Origin: an uncultured Oscillospiraceae bacterium
GTDB lineage: Bacteria > Bacillota > Clostridia > Oscillospirales > Ruminococcaceae
Reading direction: 5' to 3'
Assembly (NCBI GenBank): GCA_900548355.1
Contig: URKR01000003.1
Span: 62,001 to 126,000, forward strand
DNA length: 64,000 nucleotides
Below the pieces are notes generated by a model. That model was not told the origin of the DNA. It saw only the letters and a program-made list of their open reading frames with translations, and did not search any database. Position numbers and translations under genes: made by a program. This document shows, piece by piece, positions 32,501 to 39,566 of the stretch; the first letter of the stretch is position 1, and the number at the start of each line of letters is the position of its first letter.

Positions 32501-33129
32501 GGGTTGAGCGCCTCGGCGCGGAACTGGGCCACGGCGTCCATGTTGCACATTTCCTTCAGGTCTTCATAGTCCCACTTTTCGATCTTCTGGATCTCGTGGG
32601 AGGTGCGGAAGCCGTCAAAGAAGTTGACAAACGGCACGCGGCCTTCAATGGCGGACAGATGCGCCACGGGGGACAGGTCCATAACCTCCTGGGGGTTGGA
32701 CTCGGCGAGCATGGCGAAGCCGGTCTGGCGGGTGGCGTAAACGTCGCTGTGGTCGCCGAAGATGTTCAGCGCCTGGGTGGCGACGGTACGGGCCGAAACG
32801 TCAAAGACGCAGGGCAGGCCTTCGGCTGCGATCTTGTACATGTTGGGGATCATCAGCAGAAGACCCTGGGAGGCGGTGAAGGTGGTGGTGATGGCGCCGG
32901 TGCCCAGCGAACCGTGCACCGCGCCGGCAGCGCCGGCCTCGGACTCCATCTCAACAACCTTGACCTGGTTGCCGAAGATGTTCTTCAGCCCCGCCGCGCT
33001 CCACTGGTCGACGGTGTCGGCCATCGGGCTCGAAGGGGTGATGGGGTAGATAGCAGCCACATCGGTAAACGCATATGCCACATGCGCCGCCGCGGTATTG
33101 CCATCCATAGACTGTTTGGCTCTTGGCAT
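29599..33129 (-). CDS. nifJ: Pyruvate:ferredoxin (flavodoxin) oxidoreductase
   Basis: 1,176 residues, the full single-chain length. It oxidises pyruvate with CoA to acetyl-CoA and CO2, reducing ferredoxin. Domain I starts QSMDGNTAAAHVAYAFTDVA and YPITPSSPM (pyruvate binding); the gamma-like domain follows; two [4Fe-4S] clusters are in CIQCNQCAFVCSH and CMGCGECVTVCP (about residues 695-760); the TPP domain contains GDGWAYDIGYGGLDHV; a third cluster uses CAGCAET and the late CELHGVKGG Cys. The ATG at 33129 follows GGAGG. Monocistronic. Its likely electron acceptor is the small ferredoxin at 46285-46452. Confidence 0.97.
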   Translation of the reverse strand: MPRAKQSMDGNTAAAHVAYAFTDVAAIYPITPSSPMADTVDQWSAAGLKNIFGNQVKVVEMESEAGAAGAVHGSLGTGAITTTFTASQGLLLMIPNMYKIAAEGLPCVFDVSARTVATQALNIFGDHSDVYATRQTGFAMLAESNPQEVMDLSPVAHLSAIEGRVPFVNFFDGFRTSHEIQKIEKWDYEDLKEMCNMDAVAQFRAEALNPEHPKTRGSHENGDIFFQHREACNPAYEALPAVVKKYMDKINAKIGTNYDLFNYYGAEDADRVIIAMGSICDVAEEVIDYLNAHGEKVGLVLVRLYRPWVSEALLKVLPKTVKKIAVLDRTKEPGSLGEPLYLDVAATLREAGMNDIVLTGGRYGLGSKDTPPSSVFAVYKELEKDDPKHRFTIGIVDDVTNLSLPEVKPAPITSAPGTKECKFWGLGGDGTVGANKNSTKIIGDHTDKYIQAYFQYDSKKTGGVTISHLRFGDKPIRSPYYINQADFVACHNPAYIHMGMKMVQDVKPGGVFMINCQWTDEELDEHLNAADKKYIADNNIQLYTINAIDKAIEIGMGKRTNTILQSAFFKLADIMPIDEAVDYMKQAAKKSYGKKGDAVVQMNYKAIDAGVDAVHKVEVPESWHNPAPDAPAKELKGPEALVKMVRNVMEPVARMDGDSLPVSAFAKNPNGEWELGASAYEKRGTAVMVPCWDPNKCIQCNQCAFVCSHATIRPFCLTADEIAAAPESLKAADLKPKPGEYKFTMAVSPLDCMGCGECVTVCPTKAIEMQPQESQSEQQAAFDYCVENIRKKPGMMAETTVKGSQFNQPLLEFSGSCAGCAETSYARLITQLFGEKMFISNATGCSSIWGGTASISPYTTNKESGCGPAWINSLFEDNAEHGLGMQIGYETVRENLLKKVEAMKGKSAELDAAIEKFIETKANTKQNDQPAKDLIAALEADGSDEAKEILKDKQFLAKKSFWIFGGDGWAYDIGYGGLDHVLASGHDVNVMVFDTEMYSNTGGQASKASNIGEVCQFAAAGKEISKKSLAEICMTYGYIYVAQIALGANMAQAVKAIAEAEAYPGPSIIIGYAPCELHGVKGGMTNCQNEMKKAVEAGYWNLFTFNPALKAQGKNPFTLTSKAGDMTKYQDFLANETRYSRLARAFPERAQDLFAKNQKAAEDRYEHLTRLVELYK

Positions 33130-33573
33130 TTTTCTTCCTCCGTTTACATGCGGCGCACGGCTGGCCGGAACCGGTCGGCGCCAGGAATTCAGCACCCGCA
33201 CACGCCCAAAGAGGCCCCGGCCCGCCCTGGCGGCGAAAGCCTGGCCCTCCATCCGTTTGTGTACAGGAACCCCTTTTTCCGCCGCGGGGCCCGCTTGGCA
33301 GGCGCAGACCGCCGGCTTACAAAAGGTGTTTGCTTGTAGTTATTTTACCAAATAGAAAGGCCTTTCGTAAAGTAGGATTGCATAGAATGTTGCACGAATT
33401 TTTGGTGGAAAACCTGTCATTTTGCCGATTTCCTTGTGGAGTTCGCCAGGATTGCCCCCAAGGCTCTTGTCGAAACCCACCAGATTTTGTATAATGGACG
33501 GGTTCGCAACCACCAAATACCGCCGCCCGGCCGCCTTTCACCAATTTTTGGCAGTTTGCCCAAAAACTTCCCC
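33130..33573. other. Intergenic region between divergent nifJ and pflB
   Basis: No gene seen. A weak minus-strand promoter for nifJ may lie at 33342-33371 (-10 TAAAAT, -35 TTTACG, 18-bp spacer), which would give a leader of about 200 nt. The two pyruvate-cleaving enzymes thus share one roughly 700-bp divergent control region. Confidence 0.45.
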
Positions 33574-33601
33574 TTGCTTTTTGCGGAATCCGTGGTAGAA
33601 T
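33574..33601 (+). promoter_or_regulatory. Probable promoter of pflB
   Basis: -35 TTGCTT (33574-33579), 16-bp spacer, -10 TAGAAT (33596-33601). It implies a 5' leader of about 230 nt. Confidence 0.55.
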
Positions 33602-33610
33602 GGTGTAGGG

Positions 33611-33756
33611 TTGGTTAGGCCGAACTAACCGCGCTCCCCATGTTACGCAGCTTCGTTGCCCGGGCGCTTTGCGCCGCCTGCAAGGTTCCGGGACGATGCA
33701 AGCATCGCCCCCCTGCCCCCGTTGCTTCGGCAACCGCGTTTTGCCACCGCCGGGGG
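33611..33756 (+). promoter_or_regulatory. Structured 5' leader of pflB
   Basis: Four hairpin units in sequence: GGTTAG/CTAACC (about 33613-33630); CCCGG (33659-33663) with CCGGG (33688-33692) enclosing GGCGC-TTT-GCGCC; GATGC-AA-GCATC (about 33694-33706); and CCCCC (33716-33720) with GGGGG (33752-33756) enclosing GTTGC-TTCG-GCAAC with a UUCG tetraloop. It matches no riboswitch class that I recognise. No terminator-type U-run, so control, if any, would be at RNA stability or translation. Confidence 0.45.
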
Positions 33757-33839
33757 TATACTAACCCATGTCAAAAGCGCCCTGCGCTTTGAATATCTGT
33801 TTTTTCCCTTCCTGTTCATCATTCAAGGAGGTACCACCC

Positions 33840-36092
33840 ATGCAGAACTATCCCCAGTGGGATGGCTTTGAAGGCCGCATCTGGAAAGAAGAGGTCAACG
33901 TCCGCGACTTCATCCAGAAAAACTATCGCCCGTATGACGGCGACGAATCCTTCCTGGCCGGCCCGACCGACGCGACCAACCAGCTTTGGGGCGCGTTGCA
34001 GAAGCTCCAGAAAGAAGAGCGCGCCAAGGGCGGCGTGCTGGATATGGAGACCGAGGTTGTCTCCGGCCTGACCGCCTACGGCCCCGGCTACATTGACGAA
34101 AGCCTCAAGGACCTTGAGAAGGTCGTCGGCCTGCAGACCGACAAGCCGCTCAAGCGCGCCTTTATGCCCTACGGCGGCATCAAGATGGCCGAACAGGCCT
34201 GCACGACCTACGGCTATGAGCCCAGCGCCAAACTGCATGAGATCTTCACCCAGTATGCGCGCACCCACAATACCGCGGTGTTCGACGCCTACACCCCCGA
34301 GATGAAGCGCGCCCGCCACAGCCACATCATCACCGGCCTGCCCGATACCTACGGCCGCGGCCGCATCGTCGGCGACTACCGCCGCGTTGCGCTGTACGGC
34401 ATCGACGCGCTGATCGCCTGGAAGCAGGAAGATTTTGACAACTGCGGCGACGGCACGATGACCGACGACGTGATCCGCCAGCGCGAGGAGATCGCGCTGC
34501 AGATCCGCGCGCTCAAGGGCATGAAGGAGATGGCCGCGATCTACGGCTTTGACATCTCGGCCCCGGCCAAGAACGCCCGCGAAGCCGTGCAGTGGCTCTA
34601 CTTCGGCTACCTGGCCGCGATCAAGACCCAGAACGGCGCTGCGATGAGCGTCGGACGGATCTCGACCTTCCTTGATATCTACATCCAGCGCGACCTCGAT
34701 AACGGCACCCTGACCGAGGAGCAAGCCCAGGAGCTCATCGACCACATGGTCATGAAGTTCCGCATGGTCAAGTTCGCCCGCATCCCTTCCTACAACCAGC
34801 TGTTCAGCGGCGACCCTGTCTGGGCCACGCTCGAGGTGGCCGGCATCGGGATGGACGGCCGCTCGATGGTGACCAAGAACGATTTCCGCTTCCTGCACAC
34901 GCTCGAAAACATGGGCCCCGCGCCGGAGCCGAACCTGACCGTGCTCTACTCGAGCGCGCTGCCCGAAACTTTCAAGAAGTACGCGGCGGCCGTCTCGATC
35001 AAGACTTCGAGCGTGCAGTATGAGAACGACGACGTCATGAAGCCTGTCTGGGGCGACGACTACAGCATCTGCTGCTGCGTTTCGGCCACCCAGACCGGCA
35101 AGGAGATGCAGTTCTTCGGCGCGCGCGCCAACCTCGCCAAATGCCTGCTCTACGCGATCAACGGCGGCGTGGACGAAAAGCTGCACGAGCAGGTCGGCCC
35201 GGCCTACGCGCCGATCACCGCGGAGTATCTGGACTATGGCGAAGTCATGAAGAAGTACGACGTCATGATGGACTGGCTCGCCGGGCTCTATGTCAACGTG
35301 CTGAACCTGATCCAGTATATGCATGATAAATACTATTACGAAGCCGCCGAGATGGCCCTCATCGATACCGATGTCCGCCGCACCTTCGCGACCGGCATCG
35401 CCGGCTTCAGCCATGTGGTGGACAGCCTTAGCGCAATCAAGTATGCCAAGGTCAAGACCGTGCGGGATGAAACCGGCCTTGTCATCGGCTATGAGGCCGA
35501 GGGTGATTTCCCGAAATACGGCAATGACGACGACCGCGCCGACGAAATTGCGGTCTGGCTGCTCAAGAGCTTCCTTGAGAAGGTCAAGCGCCGCCACACC
35601 TATCGCAATTCCGAGGCGACAACCTCGATTTTGACCATCACCTCGAACGTCGTCTACGGCAAGGCCACCGGCGCAACCCCCGACGGCCGCAAGGCGTACA
35701 CCCCCTTTGCCCCGGGCGCAAACCCGAGCTACGGCGCCGAGACCCACGGCCTGCTCGCGAGCCTGAACTCGGTCGCGAAGCTGCCCTACCACTGGGCGCT
35801 GGACGGCATCTCGAACACCCAGACGATCAGCCCCGACGCGCTCGGCCATTCTGCCGGCGAGCGGGTAGACAATCTCGTCCAGGTCATGGACGGCTACTTT
35901 GACCAGGGCGCGCACCACCTCAACGTCAACGTCTTTGGCACCGAGAAGCTCATCGACGCGATGGAGCACCCTGAGAAGGAGGAGTACGCGAACTTCACGA
36001 TCCGCGTCTCCGGCTACGCGGTCAAGTTCATCGACCTGACCCGCGAGCAGCAGCTCGACGTCATCGCCCGCACCTGCCACAAAAAGATGTAA
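33840..36092 (+). CDS. pflB: Formate C-acetyltransferase (pyruvate formate-lyase)
   Basis: 750 residues, normal length. It converts pyruvate and CoA to acetyl-CoA and formate by glycyl-radical chemistry. The catalytic cysteine pair is C412-C413 in [15 protein letters not shown] (an extra Cys precedes it). The radical glycine is G725 in RVSGYAVKF. Both barrel halves and the [15 protein letters not shown] stretch are intact. The ATG at 33840 has AAGGAGG; an in-frame start 24 codons earlier lacks a site and would fall in the leader. Followed by a strong hairpin and then its activase gene. Long structured leader. Confidence 0.97.
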   Translation: MQNYPQWDGFEGRIWKEEVNVRDFIQKNYRPYDGDESFLAGPTDATNQLWGALQKLQKEERAKGGVLDMETEVVSGLTAYGPGYIDESLKDLEKVVGLQTDKPLKRAFMPYGGIKMAEQACTTYGYEPSAKLHEIFTQYARTHNTAVFDAYTPEMKRARHSHIITGLPDTYGRGRIVGDYRRVALYGIDALIAWKQEDFDNCGDGTMTDDVIRQREEIALQIRALKGMKEMAAIYGFDISAPAKNAREAVQWLYFGYLAAIKTQNGAAMSVGRISTFLDIYIQRDLDNGTLTEEQAQELIDHMVMKFRMVKFARIPSYNQLFSGDPVWATLEVAGIGMDGRSMVTKNDFRFLHTLENMGPAPEPNLTVLYSSALPETFKKYAAAVSIKTSSVQYENDDVMKPVWGDDYSICCCVSATQTGKEMQFFGARANLAKCLLYAINGGVDEKLHEQVGPAYAPITAEYLDYGEVMKKYDVMMDWLAGLYVNVLNLIQYMHDKYYYEAAEMALIDTDVRRTFATGIAGFSHVVDSLSAIKYAKVKTVRDETGLVIGYEAEGDFPKYGNDDDRADEIAVWLLKSFLEKVKRRHTYRNSEATTSILTITSNVVYGKATGATPDGRKAYTPFAPGANPSYGAETHGLLASLNSVAKLPYHWALDGISNTQTISPDALGHSAGERVDNLVQVMDGYFDQGAHHLNVNVFGTEKLIDAMEHPEKEEYANFTIRVSGYAVKFIDLTREQQLDVIARTCHKKM

Positions 36093-36113
36093 GCGCGGAT
36101 CTCCGCGGTTTGC

Positions 36114-36151
36114 CACCAAGAAGGGCCCCCTGGCGGGGGCCCTTCTTGGTG
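36114..36151 (+). terminator. Strong hairpin between pflB and pflA
   Basis: Perfect 17-bp stem CACCAAGAAGGG... with a TGGC loop; the tail (TTGGGG) is a poor U-run. It probably acts as a partial terminator or mRNA-stabilising 3' end, giving more pflB than pflA message. Confidence 0.7.
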
Positions 36152-36231
36152 TTGGGGCCGCAGGGCCGCAACGCCGCCCCGGACCTTCACTTTTCATTTG
36201 CGCGCCATGGCGCGCCACAAAGGAGCTGTCT

Positions 36232-37008
36232 ATGTCTCATTCTTCTTCGCCCGCCGCGACGCTCGGCTACGTGCACTCGGTCGAGACCTTCGGCCTGGTC
36301 GATGGGCCGGGGGTGCGGTATGTGCTGTTTTTGCAGGGCTGCCGGATGCGCTGCCGCTACTGCCACAACCCCGAGACCTGGGCCTTTTCCCAAGAAAACG
36401 CCCAAACCCCGCGCGAAGCGTTCGACGCGGCCTACCGCTACCACAACTACTGGAAAAACAACGGCGGGCTAACTGTTTCGGGCGGCGAACCGCTGCTGCA
36501 GATCGACTTTCTGACCGAGCTGTTCCGCCTGGCCAAGCAGAAAGGCGTGCACACCGCGCTCGACACCTGCGGCCAACCCTTTACGGCCGAAGGGCCGTTC
36601 TACGAAAAATTCTGCGCGCTCATGCAATATACCGACCTTGTGCTGCTCGATATCAAGGAGTGGGACAGCGCCCGCCACAAGGCGCTGACCGGCCACCCGA
36701 ACGAAAACATTCTCGCGCTTGCGCAGTGGCTGTCCGACCATGGCAAACCGTTCTGGGTGCGGCATGTGCTTGTGCCTGGCCTGACCGACGACGAGGCGGC
36801 GCTGCGGGCGACCGGCGCCTTTTTGAAGACGCTGCGCACCGTCGAACGGGTCGAAGTGCTGCCCTACCACACGCTTGGCCTTTTCAAGTGGGAAAAGCTC
36901 GGCATCCCTTACACCCTGGCCGATACCCCGACCCCCACCGCGGAGGAAGTCCGCCGGGCGGAAACGCTGCTCGGCATCCCTCACCCCGACGACGCTGATC
37001 CGGCTTGA
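36232..37008 (+). CDS. pflA: Pyruvate formate-lyase activating enzyme
   Basis: 258 residues. Radical-SAM protein with the cluster motif C37-x3-C41-x2-C44 (QGCRMRCRYCHNP), preceded by ETFGLVDGPGVRYVLF and followed by LTVSGGEPLLQ (SAM-binding GGE). It installs the glycyl radical on PflB using AdoMet and an electron from flavodoxin or ferredoxin. AAAGGAG ribosome-binding site 7-8 bp ahead of the ATG. Sits just behind pflB beyond a partial terminator, the usual arrangement. Confidence 0.96.
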   Translation: MSHSSSPAATLGYVHSVETFGLVDGPGVRYVLFLQGCRMRCRYCHNPETWAFSQENAQTPREAFDAAYRYHNYWKNNGGLTVSGGEPLLQIDFLTELFRLAKQKGVHTALDTCGQPFTAEGPFYEKFCALMQYTDLVLLDIKEWDSARHKALTGHPNENILALAQWLSDHGKPFWVRHVLVPGLTDDEAALRATGAFLKTLRTVERVEVLPYHTLGLFKWEKLGIPYTLADTPTPTAEEVRRAETLLGIPHPDDADPA

Positions 37009-37117
37009 CGCTGCAGGGCGCAAGGGGTAGAATGGGAATGGTATAAGGGCGGCGCGTTTAAGGTTCAGGTTTCAGAGACCGAATTCTCCAGTCCAAACTC
37101 TTGAAAGTAGGTGTCCC

Positions 37118-38047
37118 GTGCTTCTTGAGATTTCCGATGACTTTGACCCTGGCAAGATTGCGTCGAGCGGGCAGTGCTTTCGGGCGGCGCCGTGCGGCGG
37201 CGGCTGGCGCTTTTTGACCCGCGATCGCTGGCTGGTGCTGCGGCCGCTTGGCCGCGGGCGGTTTGAGGCAAACTGCACGCCGGCGGACTGGGCCGAGACC
37301 TGGGCCCCCTACTTTGACCTGGGGCGGGATTATGCGGCGGTGCGCCGGCGCATCGGGGCGGATGAATTTCTGCAAAAGGCCGCCGCAGCCGGGCAGGGCG
37401 TCCGCATCCTGCGGCAGGATGCCTGGGAGATGCTTGTGACCTTTCTGATTTCGCAGCGCAAGAGCATCCCGGCCATCCGCACGGCGGTCGAAACGCTGGC
37501 CGAAACCTACGGCGAACCGCTGCCCGGCAGCCCGGCCGACCCCGAAGGCCGCCCGCTGCCGCACCAGTTCCCCACCGCCGCGGCGCTGCTGCGCGCCGGC
37601 GAAGCCGGCCTGCGCGGCTGCGGGCTCGGTTACCGCGCGCCGTATATCGCCCAAGCCGCACGGCGGGTGGCGGAAGGCTCGCTTGACCTTGCGGCGCTTG
37701 CCGCGGCCGACGACGAGACGATCGACGCCGCGCTGCGCGAGGTGAAAGGCGTCGGGCCGAAGGTGGCGAACTGCGTGCTGCTCTTCGGTTACGGCCGCAC
37801 CGGCCGGGTGCCGCACGACACCTGGATCATTCGGCTCATCCGGGATGTCTACGCCGGCGCCGACCCGTTCGCCGCCTACGGCGCAGACGCCGGGATATTG
37901 CAGCAGTACGCGTTTTTCTACATACAGCAGCACAAGACGGATACGGCCGGCAAGGCCGCCGTCCCATTACAGGAGGGATCACTATGCCACACACCGAAAC
38001 CACCCTGTCCAGCCAGGAAATTTTCAACGGCAAGGTCATCCGGGTGA
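37118..38047 (+). CDS. OGG1-type DNA glycosylase (8-oxoguanine / HhH-GPD family)
   Basis: 309 residues. The N-terminal beta domain (SGQCFRAAP) and helix-hairpin-helix GPD core are those of the OGG1/AlkA group. Catalytic Lys K215 in VKGVGPKVANC and Asp D234 in VPHDTWIIRL are 19 residues apart, the same spacing as K249/D268 of OGG1, so a bifunctional 8-oxoG glycosylase/AP lyase is likely. Start GTG at 37118 has only a weak site. The C-terminal 21 codons lie within the NUDIX gene (64-bp overlap) and are Pro/Ser-rich, unlike the family, which suggests the original stop was lost. Confidence 0.88.
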   Translation: MLLEISDDFDPGKIASSGQCFRAAPCGGGWRFLTRDRWLVLRPLGRGRFEANCTPADWAETWAPYFDLGRDYAAVRRRIGADEFLQKAAAAGQGVRILRQDAWEMLVTFLISQRKSIPAIRTAVETLAETYGEPLPGSPADPEGRPLPHQFPTAAALLRAGEAGLRGCGLGYRAPYIAQAARRVAEGSLDLAALAAADDETIDAALREVKGVGPKVANCVLLFGYGRTGRVPHDTWIIRLIRDVYAGADPFAAYGADAGILQQYAFFYIQQHKTDTAGKAAVPLQEGSLCHTPKPPCPARKFSTARSSG

Positions 38048-38526
38048 CCTATGACACAGTCCGGCTGGAAAACGGAGACACCAGCTTCCGCGAGGTCGTC
38101 CACCACCACGGCGGGGCCTGCGTGCTGGCCGTAACGCCGCAGGACGAAATCTACCTGGTCAAGCAGTTCCGCTACGCGATGGGCGAAGAAATCTGGGAAC
38201 TGCCGGCCGGCAAGCTCGAGGCCGGCGAAGACCCGTTTGAAGCCGCCAAACGCGAACTGGCCGAAGAGTGCGGCGTGCTGGCCGCGCGGTATACCCCGCT
38301 CGGCGTTGTCTACCCGACCGTCGGGTATGACAGCGAAAAGATCTACATCTGGGCCGCCGAGGATCTTTCGACAACCGGCCAGCACCTTGACCCCGATGAG
38401 TTCCTGGACGTGATCAAGGTGCCGTTCGCCAAAGCCGTCGAGATGGTCATGGACGGCACGATCAAAGACTCCAAGTCCATCGCCGGCATCCTGAAGTATG
38501 CGCTGCTGCGGAAAGGCAGGGCGTAA
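37984..38526 (+). CDS. NUDIX hydrolase, ADP-ribose pyrophosphatase type
   Basis: 180 residues. The Nudix box GKLEAGEDPFEAAKRELAEE is complete, with the REL-EE metal-binding glutamates; upstream YLVKQFRYAMGEEIWELPAG is typical of ADP-ribose/ADP-sugar pyrophosphatases. AGGAGG ribosome-binding site, located inside the end of the glycosylase gene. It would hydrolyse ADP-ribose to AMP and ribose 5-phosphate. Pairing with an oxidised-base glycosylase hints at shared nucleotide-damage housekeeping, though substrate specificity is inferred from family only. The GT10 gene starts 2 bp after its stop. Confidence 0.92.
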   Translation: MPHTETTLSSQEIFNGKVIRVTYDTVRLENGDTSFREVVHHHGGACVLAVTPQDEIYLVKQFRYAMGEEIWELPAGKLEAGEDPFEAAKRELAEECGVLAARYTPLGVVYPTVGYDSEKIYIWAAEDLSTTGQHLDPDEFLDVIKVPFAKAVEMVMDGTIKDSKSIAGILKYALLRKGRA

Positions 38527-38528
38527 GG

Positions 38529-39503
38529 ATGCCCCGCGTCCGGCTTGCGCTCTGCGACCTGGCCGCCGATTGGGACCCGCAGGACAACTACTTCACCCGG
38601 GCGCTGCGCCGCGGCGGGTATGAGATTGATTTCTGCCAGAGCCCCGACGATGCGCCGGATTTTGTCATCGCCGGCACCTTCGGGCATACGGCGCTTGACT
38701 ACGCCTGCTGCCGCATCCAGTATTCGGGTGAGGACAGCTGGCCCGACCTCAATCTCTACGATTACGCCCTCGGCTTTCCCCTTCTTTCATATGAGGGGCG
38801 CTACATGCGGCTTCCGCTGTATGCAATGCGGGATACCTGGGCCCCGGCGCTTGAAAAGCACCGCGCCGACCCGGCCGAAGTATTCGCCCGGCCGGGGTTT
38901 TGCGGCTGCGTCGTCAGCAATGACTTTTCGCCCGAGCGCAACGCGATGATGGATGCGCTCGAATCACGCGGGCTGCTTGGCAGCGGCGGGGGGTTCCGCA
39001 ACAATGTCGGCGGGCCTGTCGCCGACAAGACGGCCTTCCAGCGCGGGTACAAGTTCGCCCTTGCCTATGAAAACAGCCGCGACCCCGGCTACTGCACCGA
39101 GAAGATTGCAGACGCCTTTGCGGCCGGCTGCGTGCCCGTCTATTGGGGCGACCCCGGCGTCAAGGATGAGTTCAACCCTTCCGCCTTCATCTGCGCCGAC
39201 GACTTTGCCGACGAAGCCGCGCTCGTCGATTTCCTTGTCGAACTGTCCAAAGATGAGGCGCGGTTTTCGGCGTATTGCCAGGCCCCGATTTTAGCCCCCG
39301 GCAGCCGCGCGGCGCAGTATGCCGACGACGCGGCCTGCTTCGCCTTTTTGGACGCCATCTTCCGCCGCGGCCCCCACCTGCGCCGCAACCGCAGCTGCTG
39401 GGGCACAATCTATGAAAACGATCTCCGGTATTACCACCGCCTGGCCGCACAGGACGCCCAGCCCCGGACGCTGCGCCGCCGGCTGGCCGATTTTTTGCGG
39501 TAG
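38529..39503 (+). CDS. GT10 alpha-1,3/1,4-fucosyltransferase
   Basis: 324 residues. The C-terminal GDP-fucose-binding half carries the family signature: YKFALAYENSRDPGYCTEKI and ADAFAAGCVPVYWGDPGV. The N-terminal acceptor-binding half (1-about 170) is less conserved, as usual. Bacterial GT10 enzymes (Helicobacter, Bacteroides) add fucose to N-acetyllactosamine-like acceptors, forming Lewis-type structures. No membrane segment, so it acts at the inner face. It starts 2 bp after the NUDIX gene and precedes a large polytopic protein. No GDP-fucose synthesis genes are in the window. Acceptor unknown. Confidence 0.9.
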   Translation: MPRVRLALCDLAADWDPQDNYFTRALRRGGYEIDFCQSPDDAPDFVIAGTFGHTALDYACCRIQYSGEDSWPDLNLYDYALGFPLLSYEGRYMRLPLYAMRDTWAPALEKHRADPAEVFARPGFCGCVVSNDFSPERNAMMDALESRGLLGSGGGFRNNVGGPVADKTAFQRGYKFALAYENSRDPGYCTEKIADAFAAGCVPVYWGDPGVKDEFNPSAFICADDFADEAALVDFLVELSKDEARFSAYCQAPILAPGSRAAQYADDAACFAFLDAIFRRGPHLRRNRSCWGTIYENDLRYYHRLAAQDAQPRTLRRRLADFLR

Positions 39504-39566
39504 CCCCAGGCTGTGCCCACCCTTTGCGCCGCCGGCTGATCCCCCCAAAAAAAGGAAGGACCCTGC

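Noticed and set aside
29431..33339. 1,302-codon plus-strand frame opposite nifJ
   Set aside because: Antisense to a full-length, motif-complete PFOR. Long antisense frames are expected in GC-rich DNA with biased codons.
33819..36218. 799-codon minus-strand frame opposite pflB
   Set aside because: Shadow of pflB, whose glycyl-radical and Cys-Cys motifs are intact.
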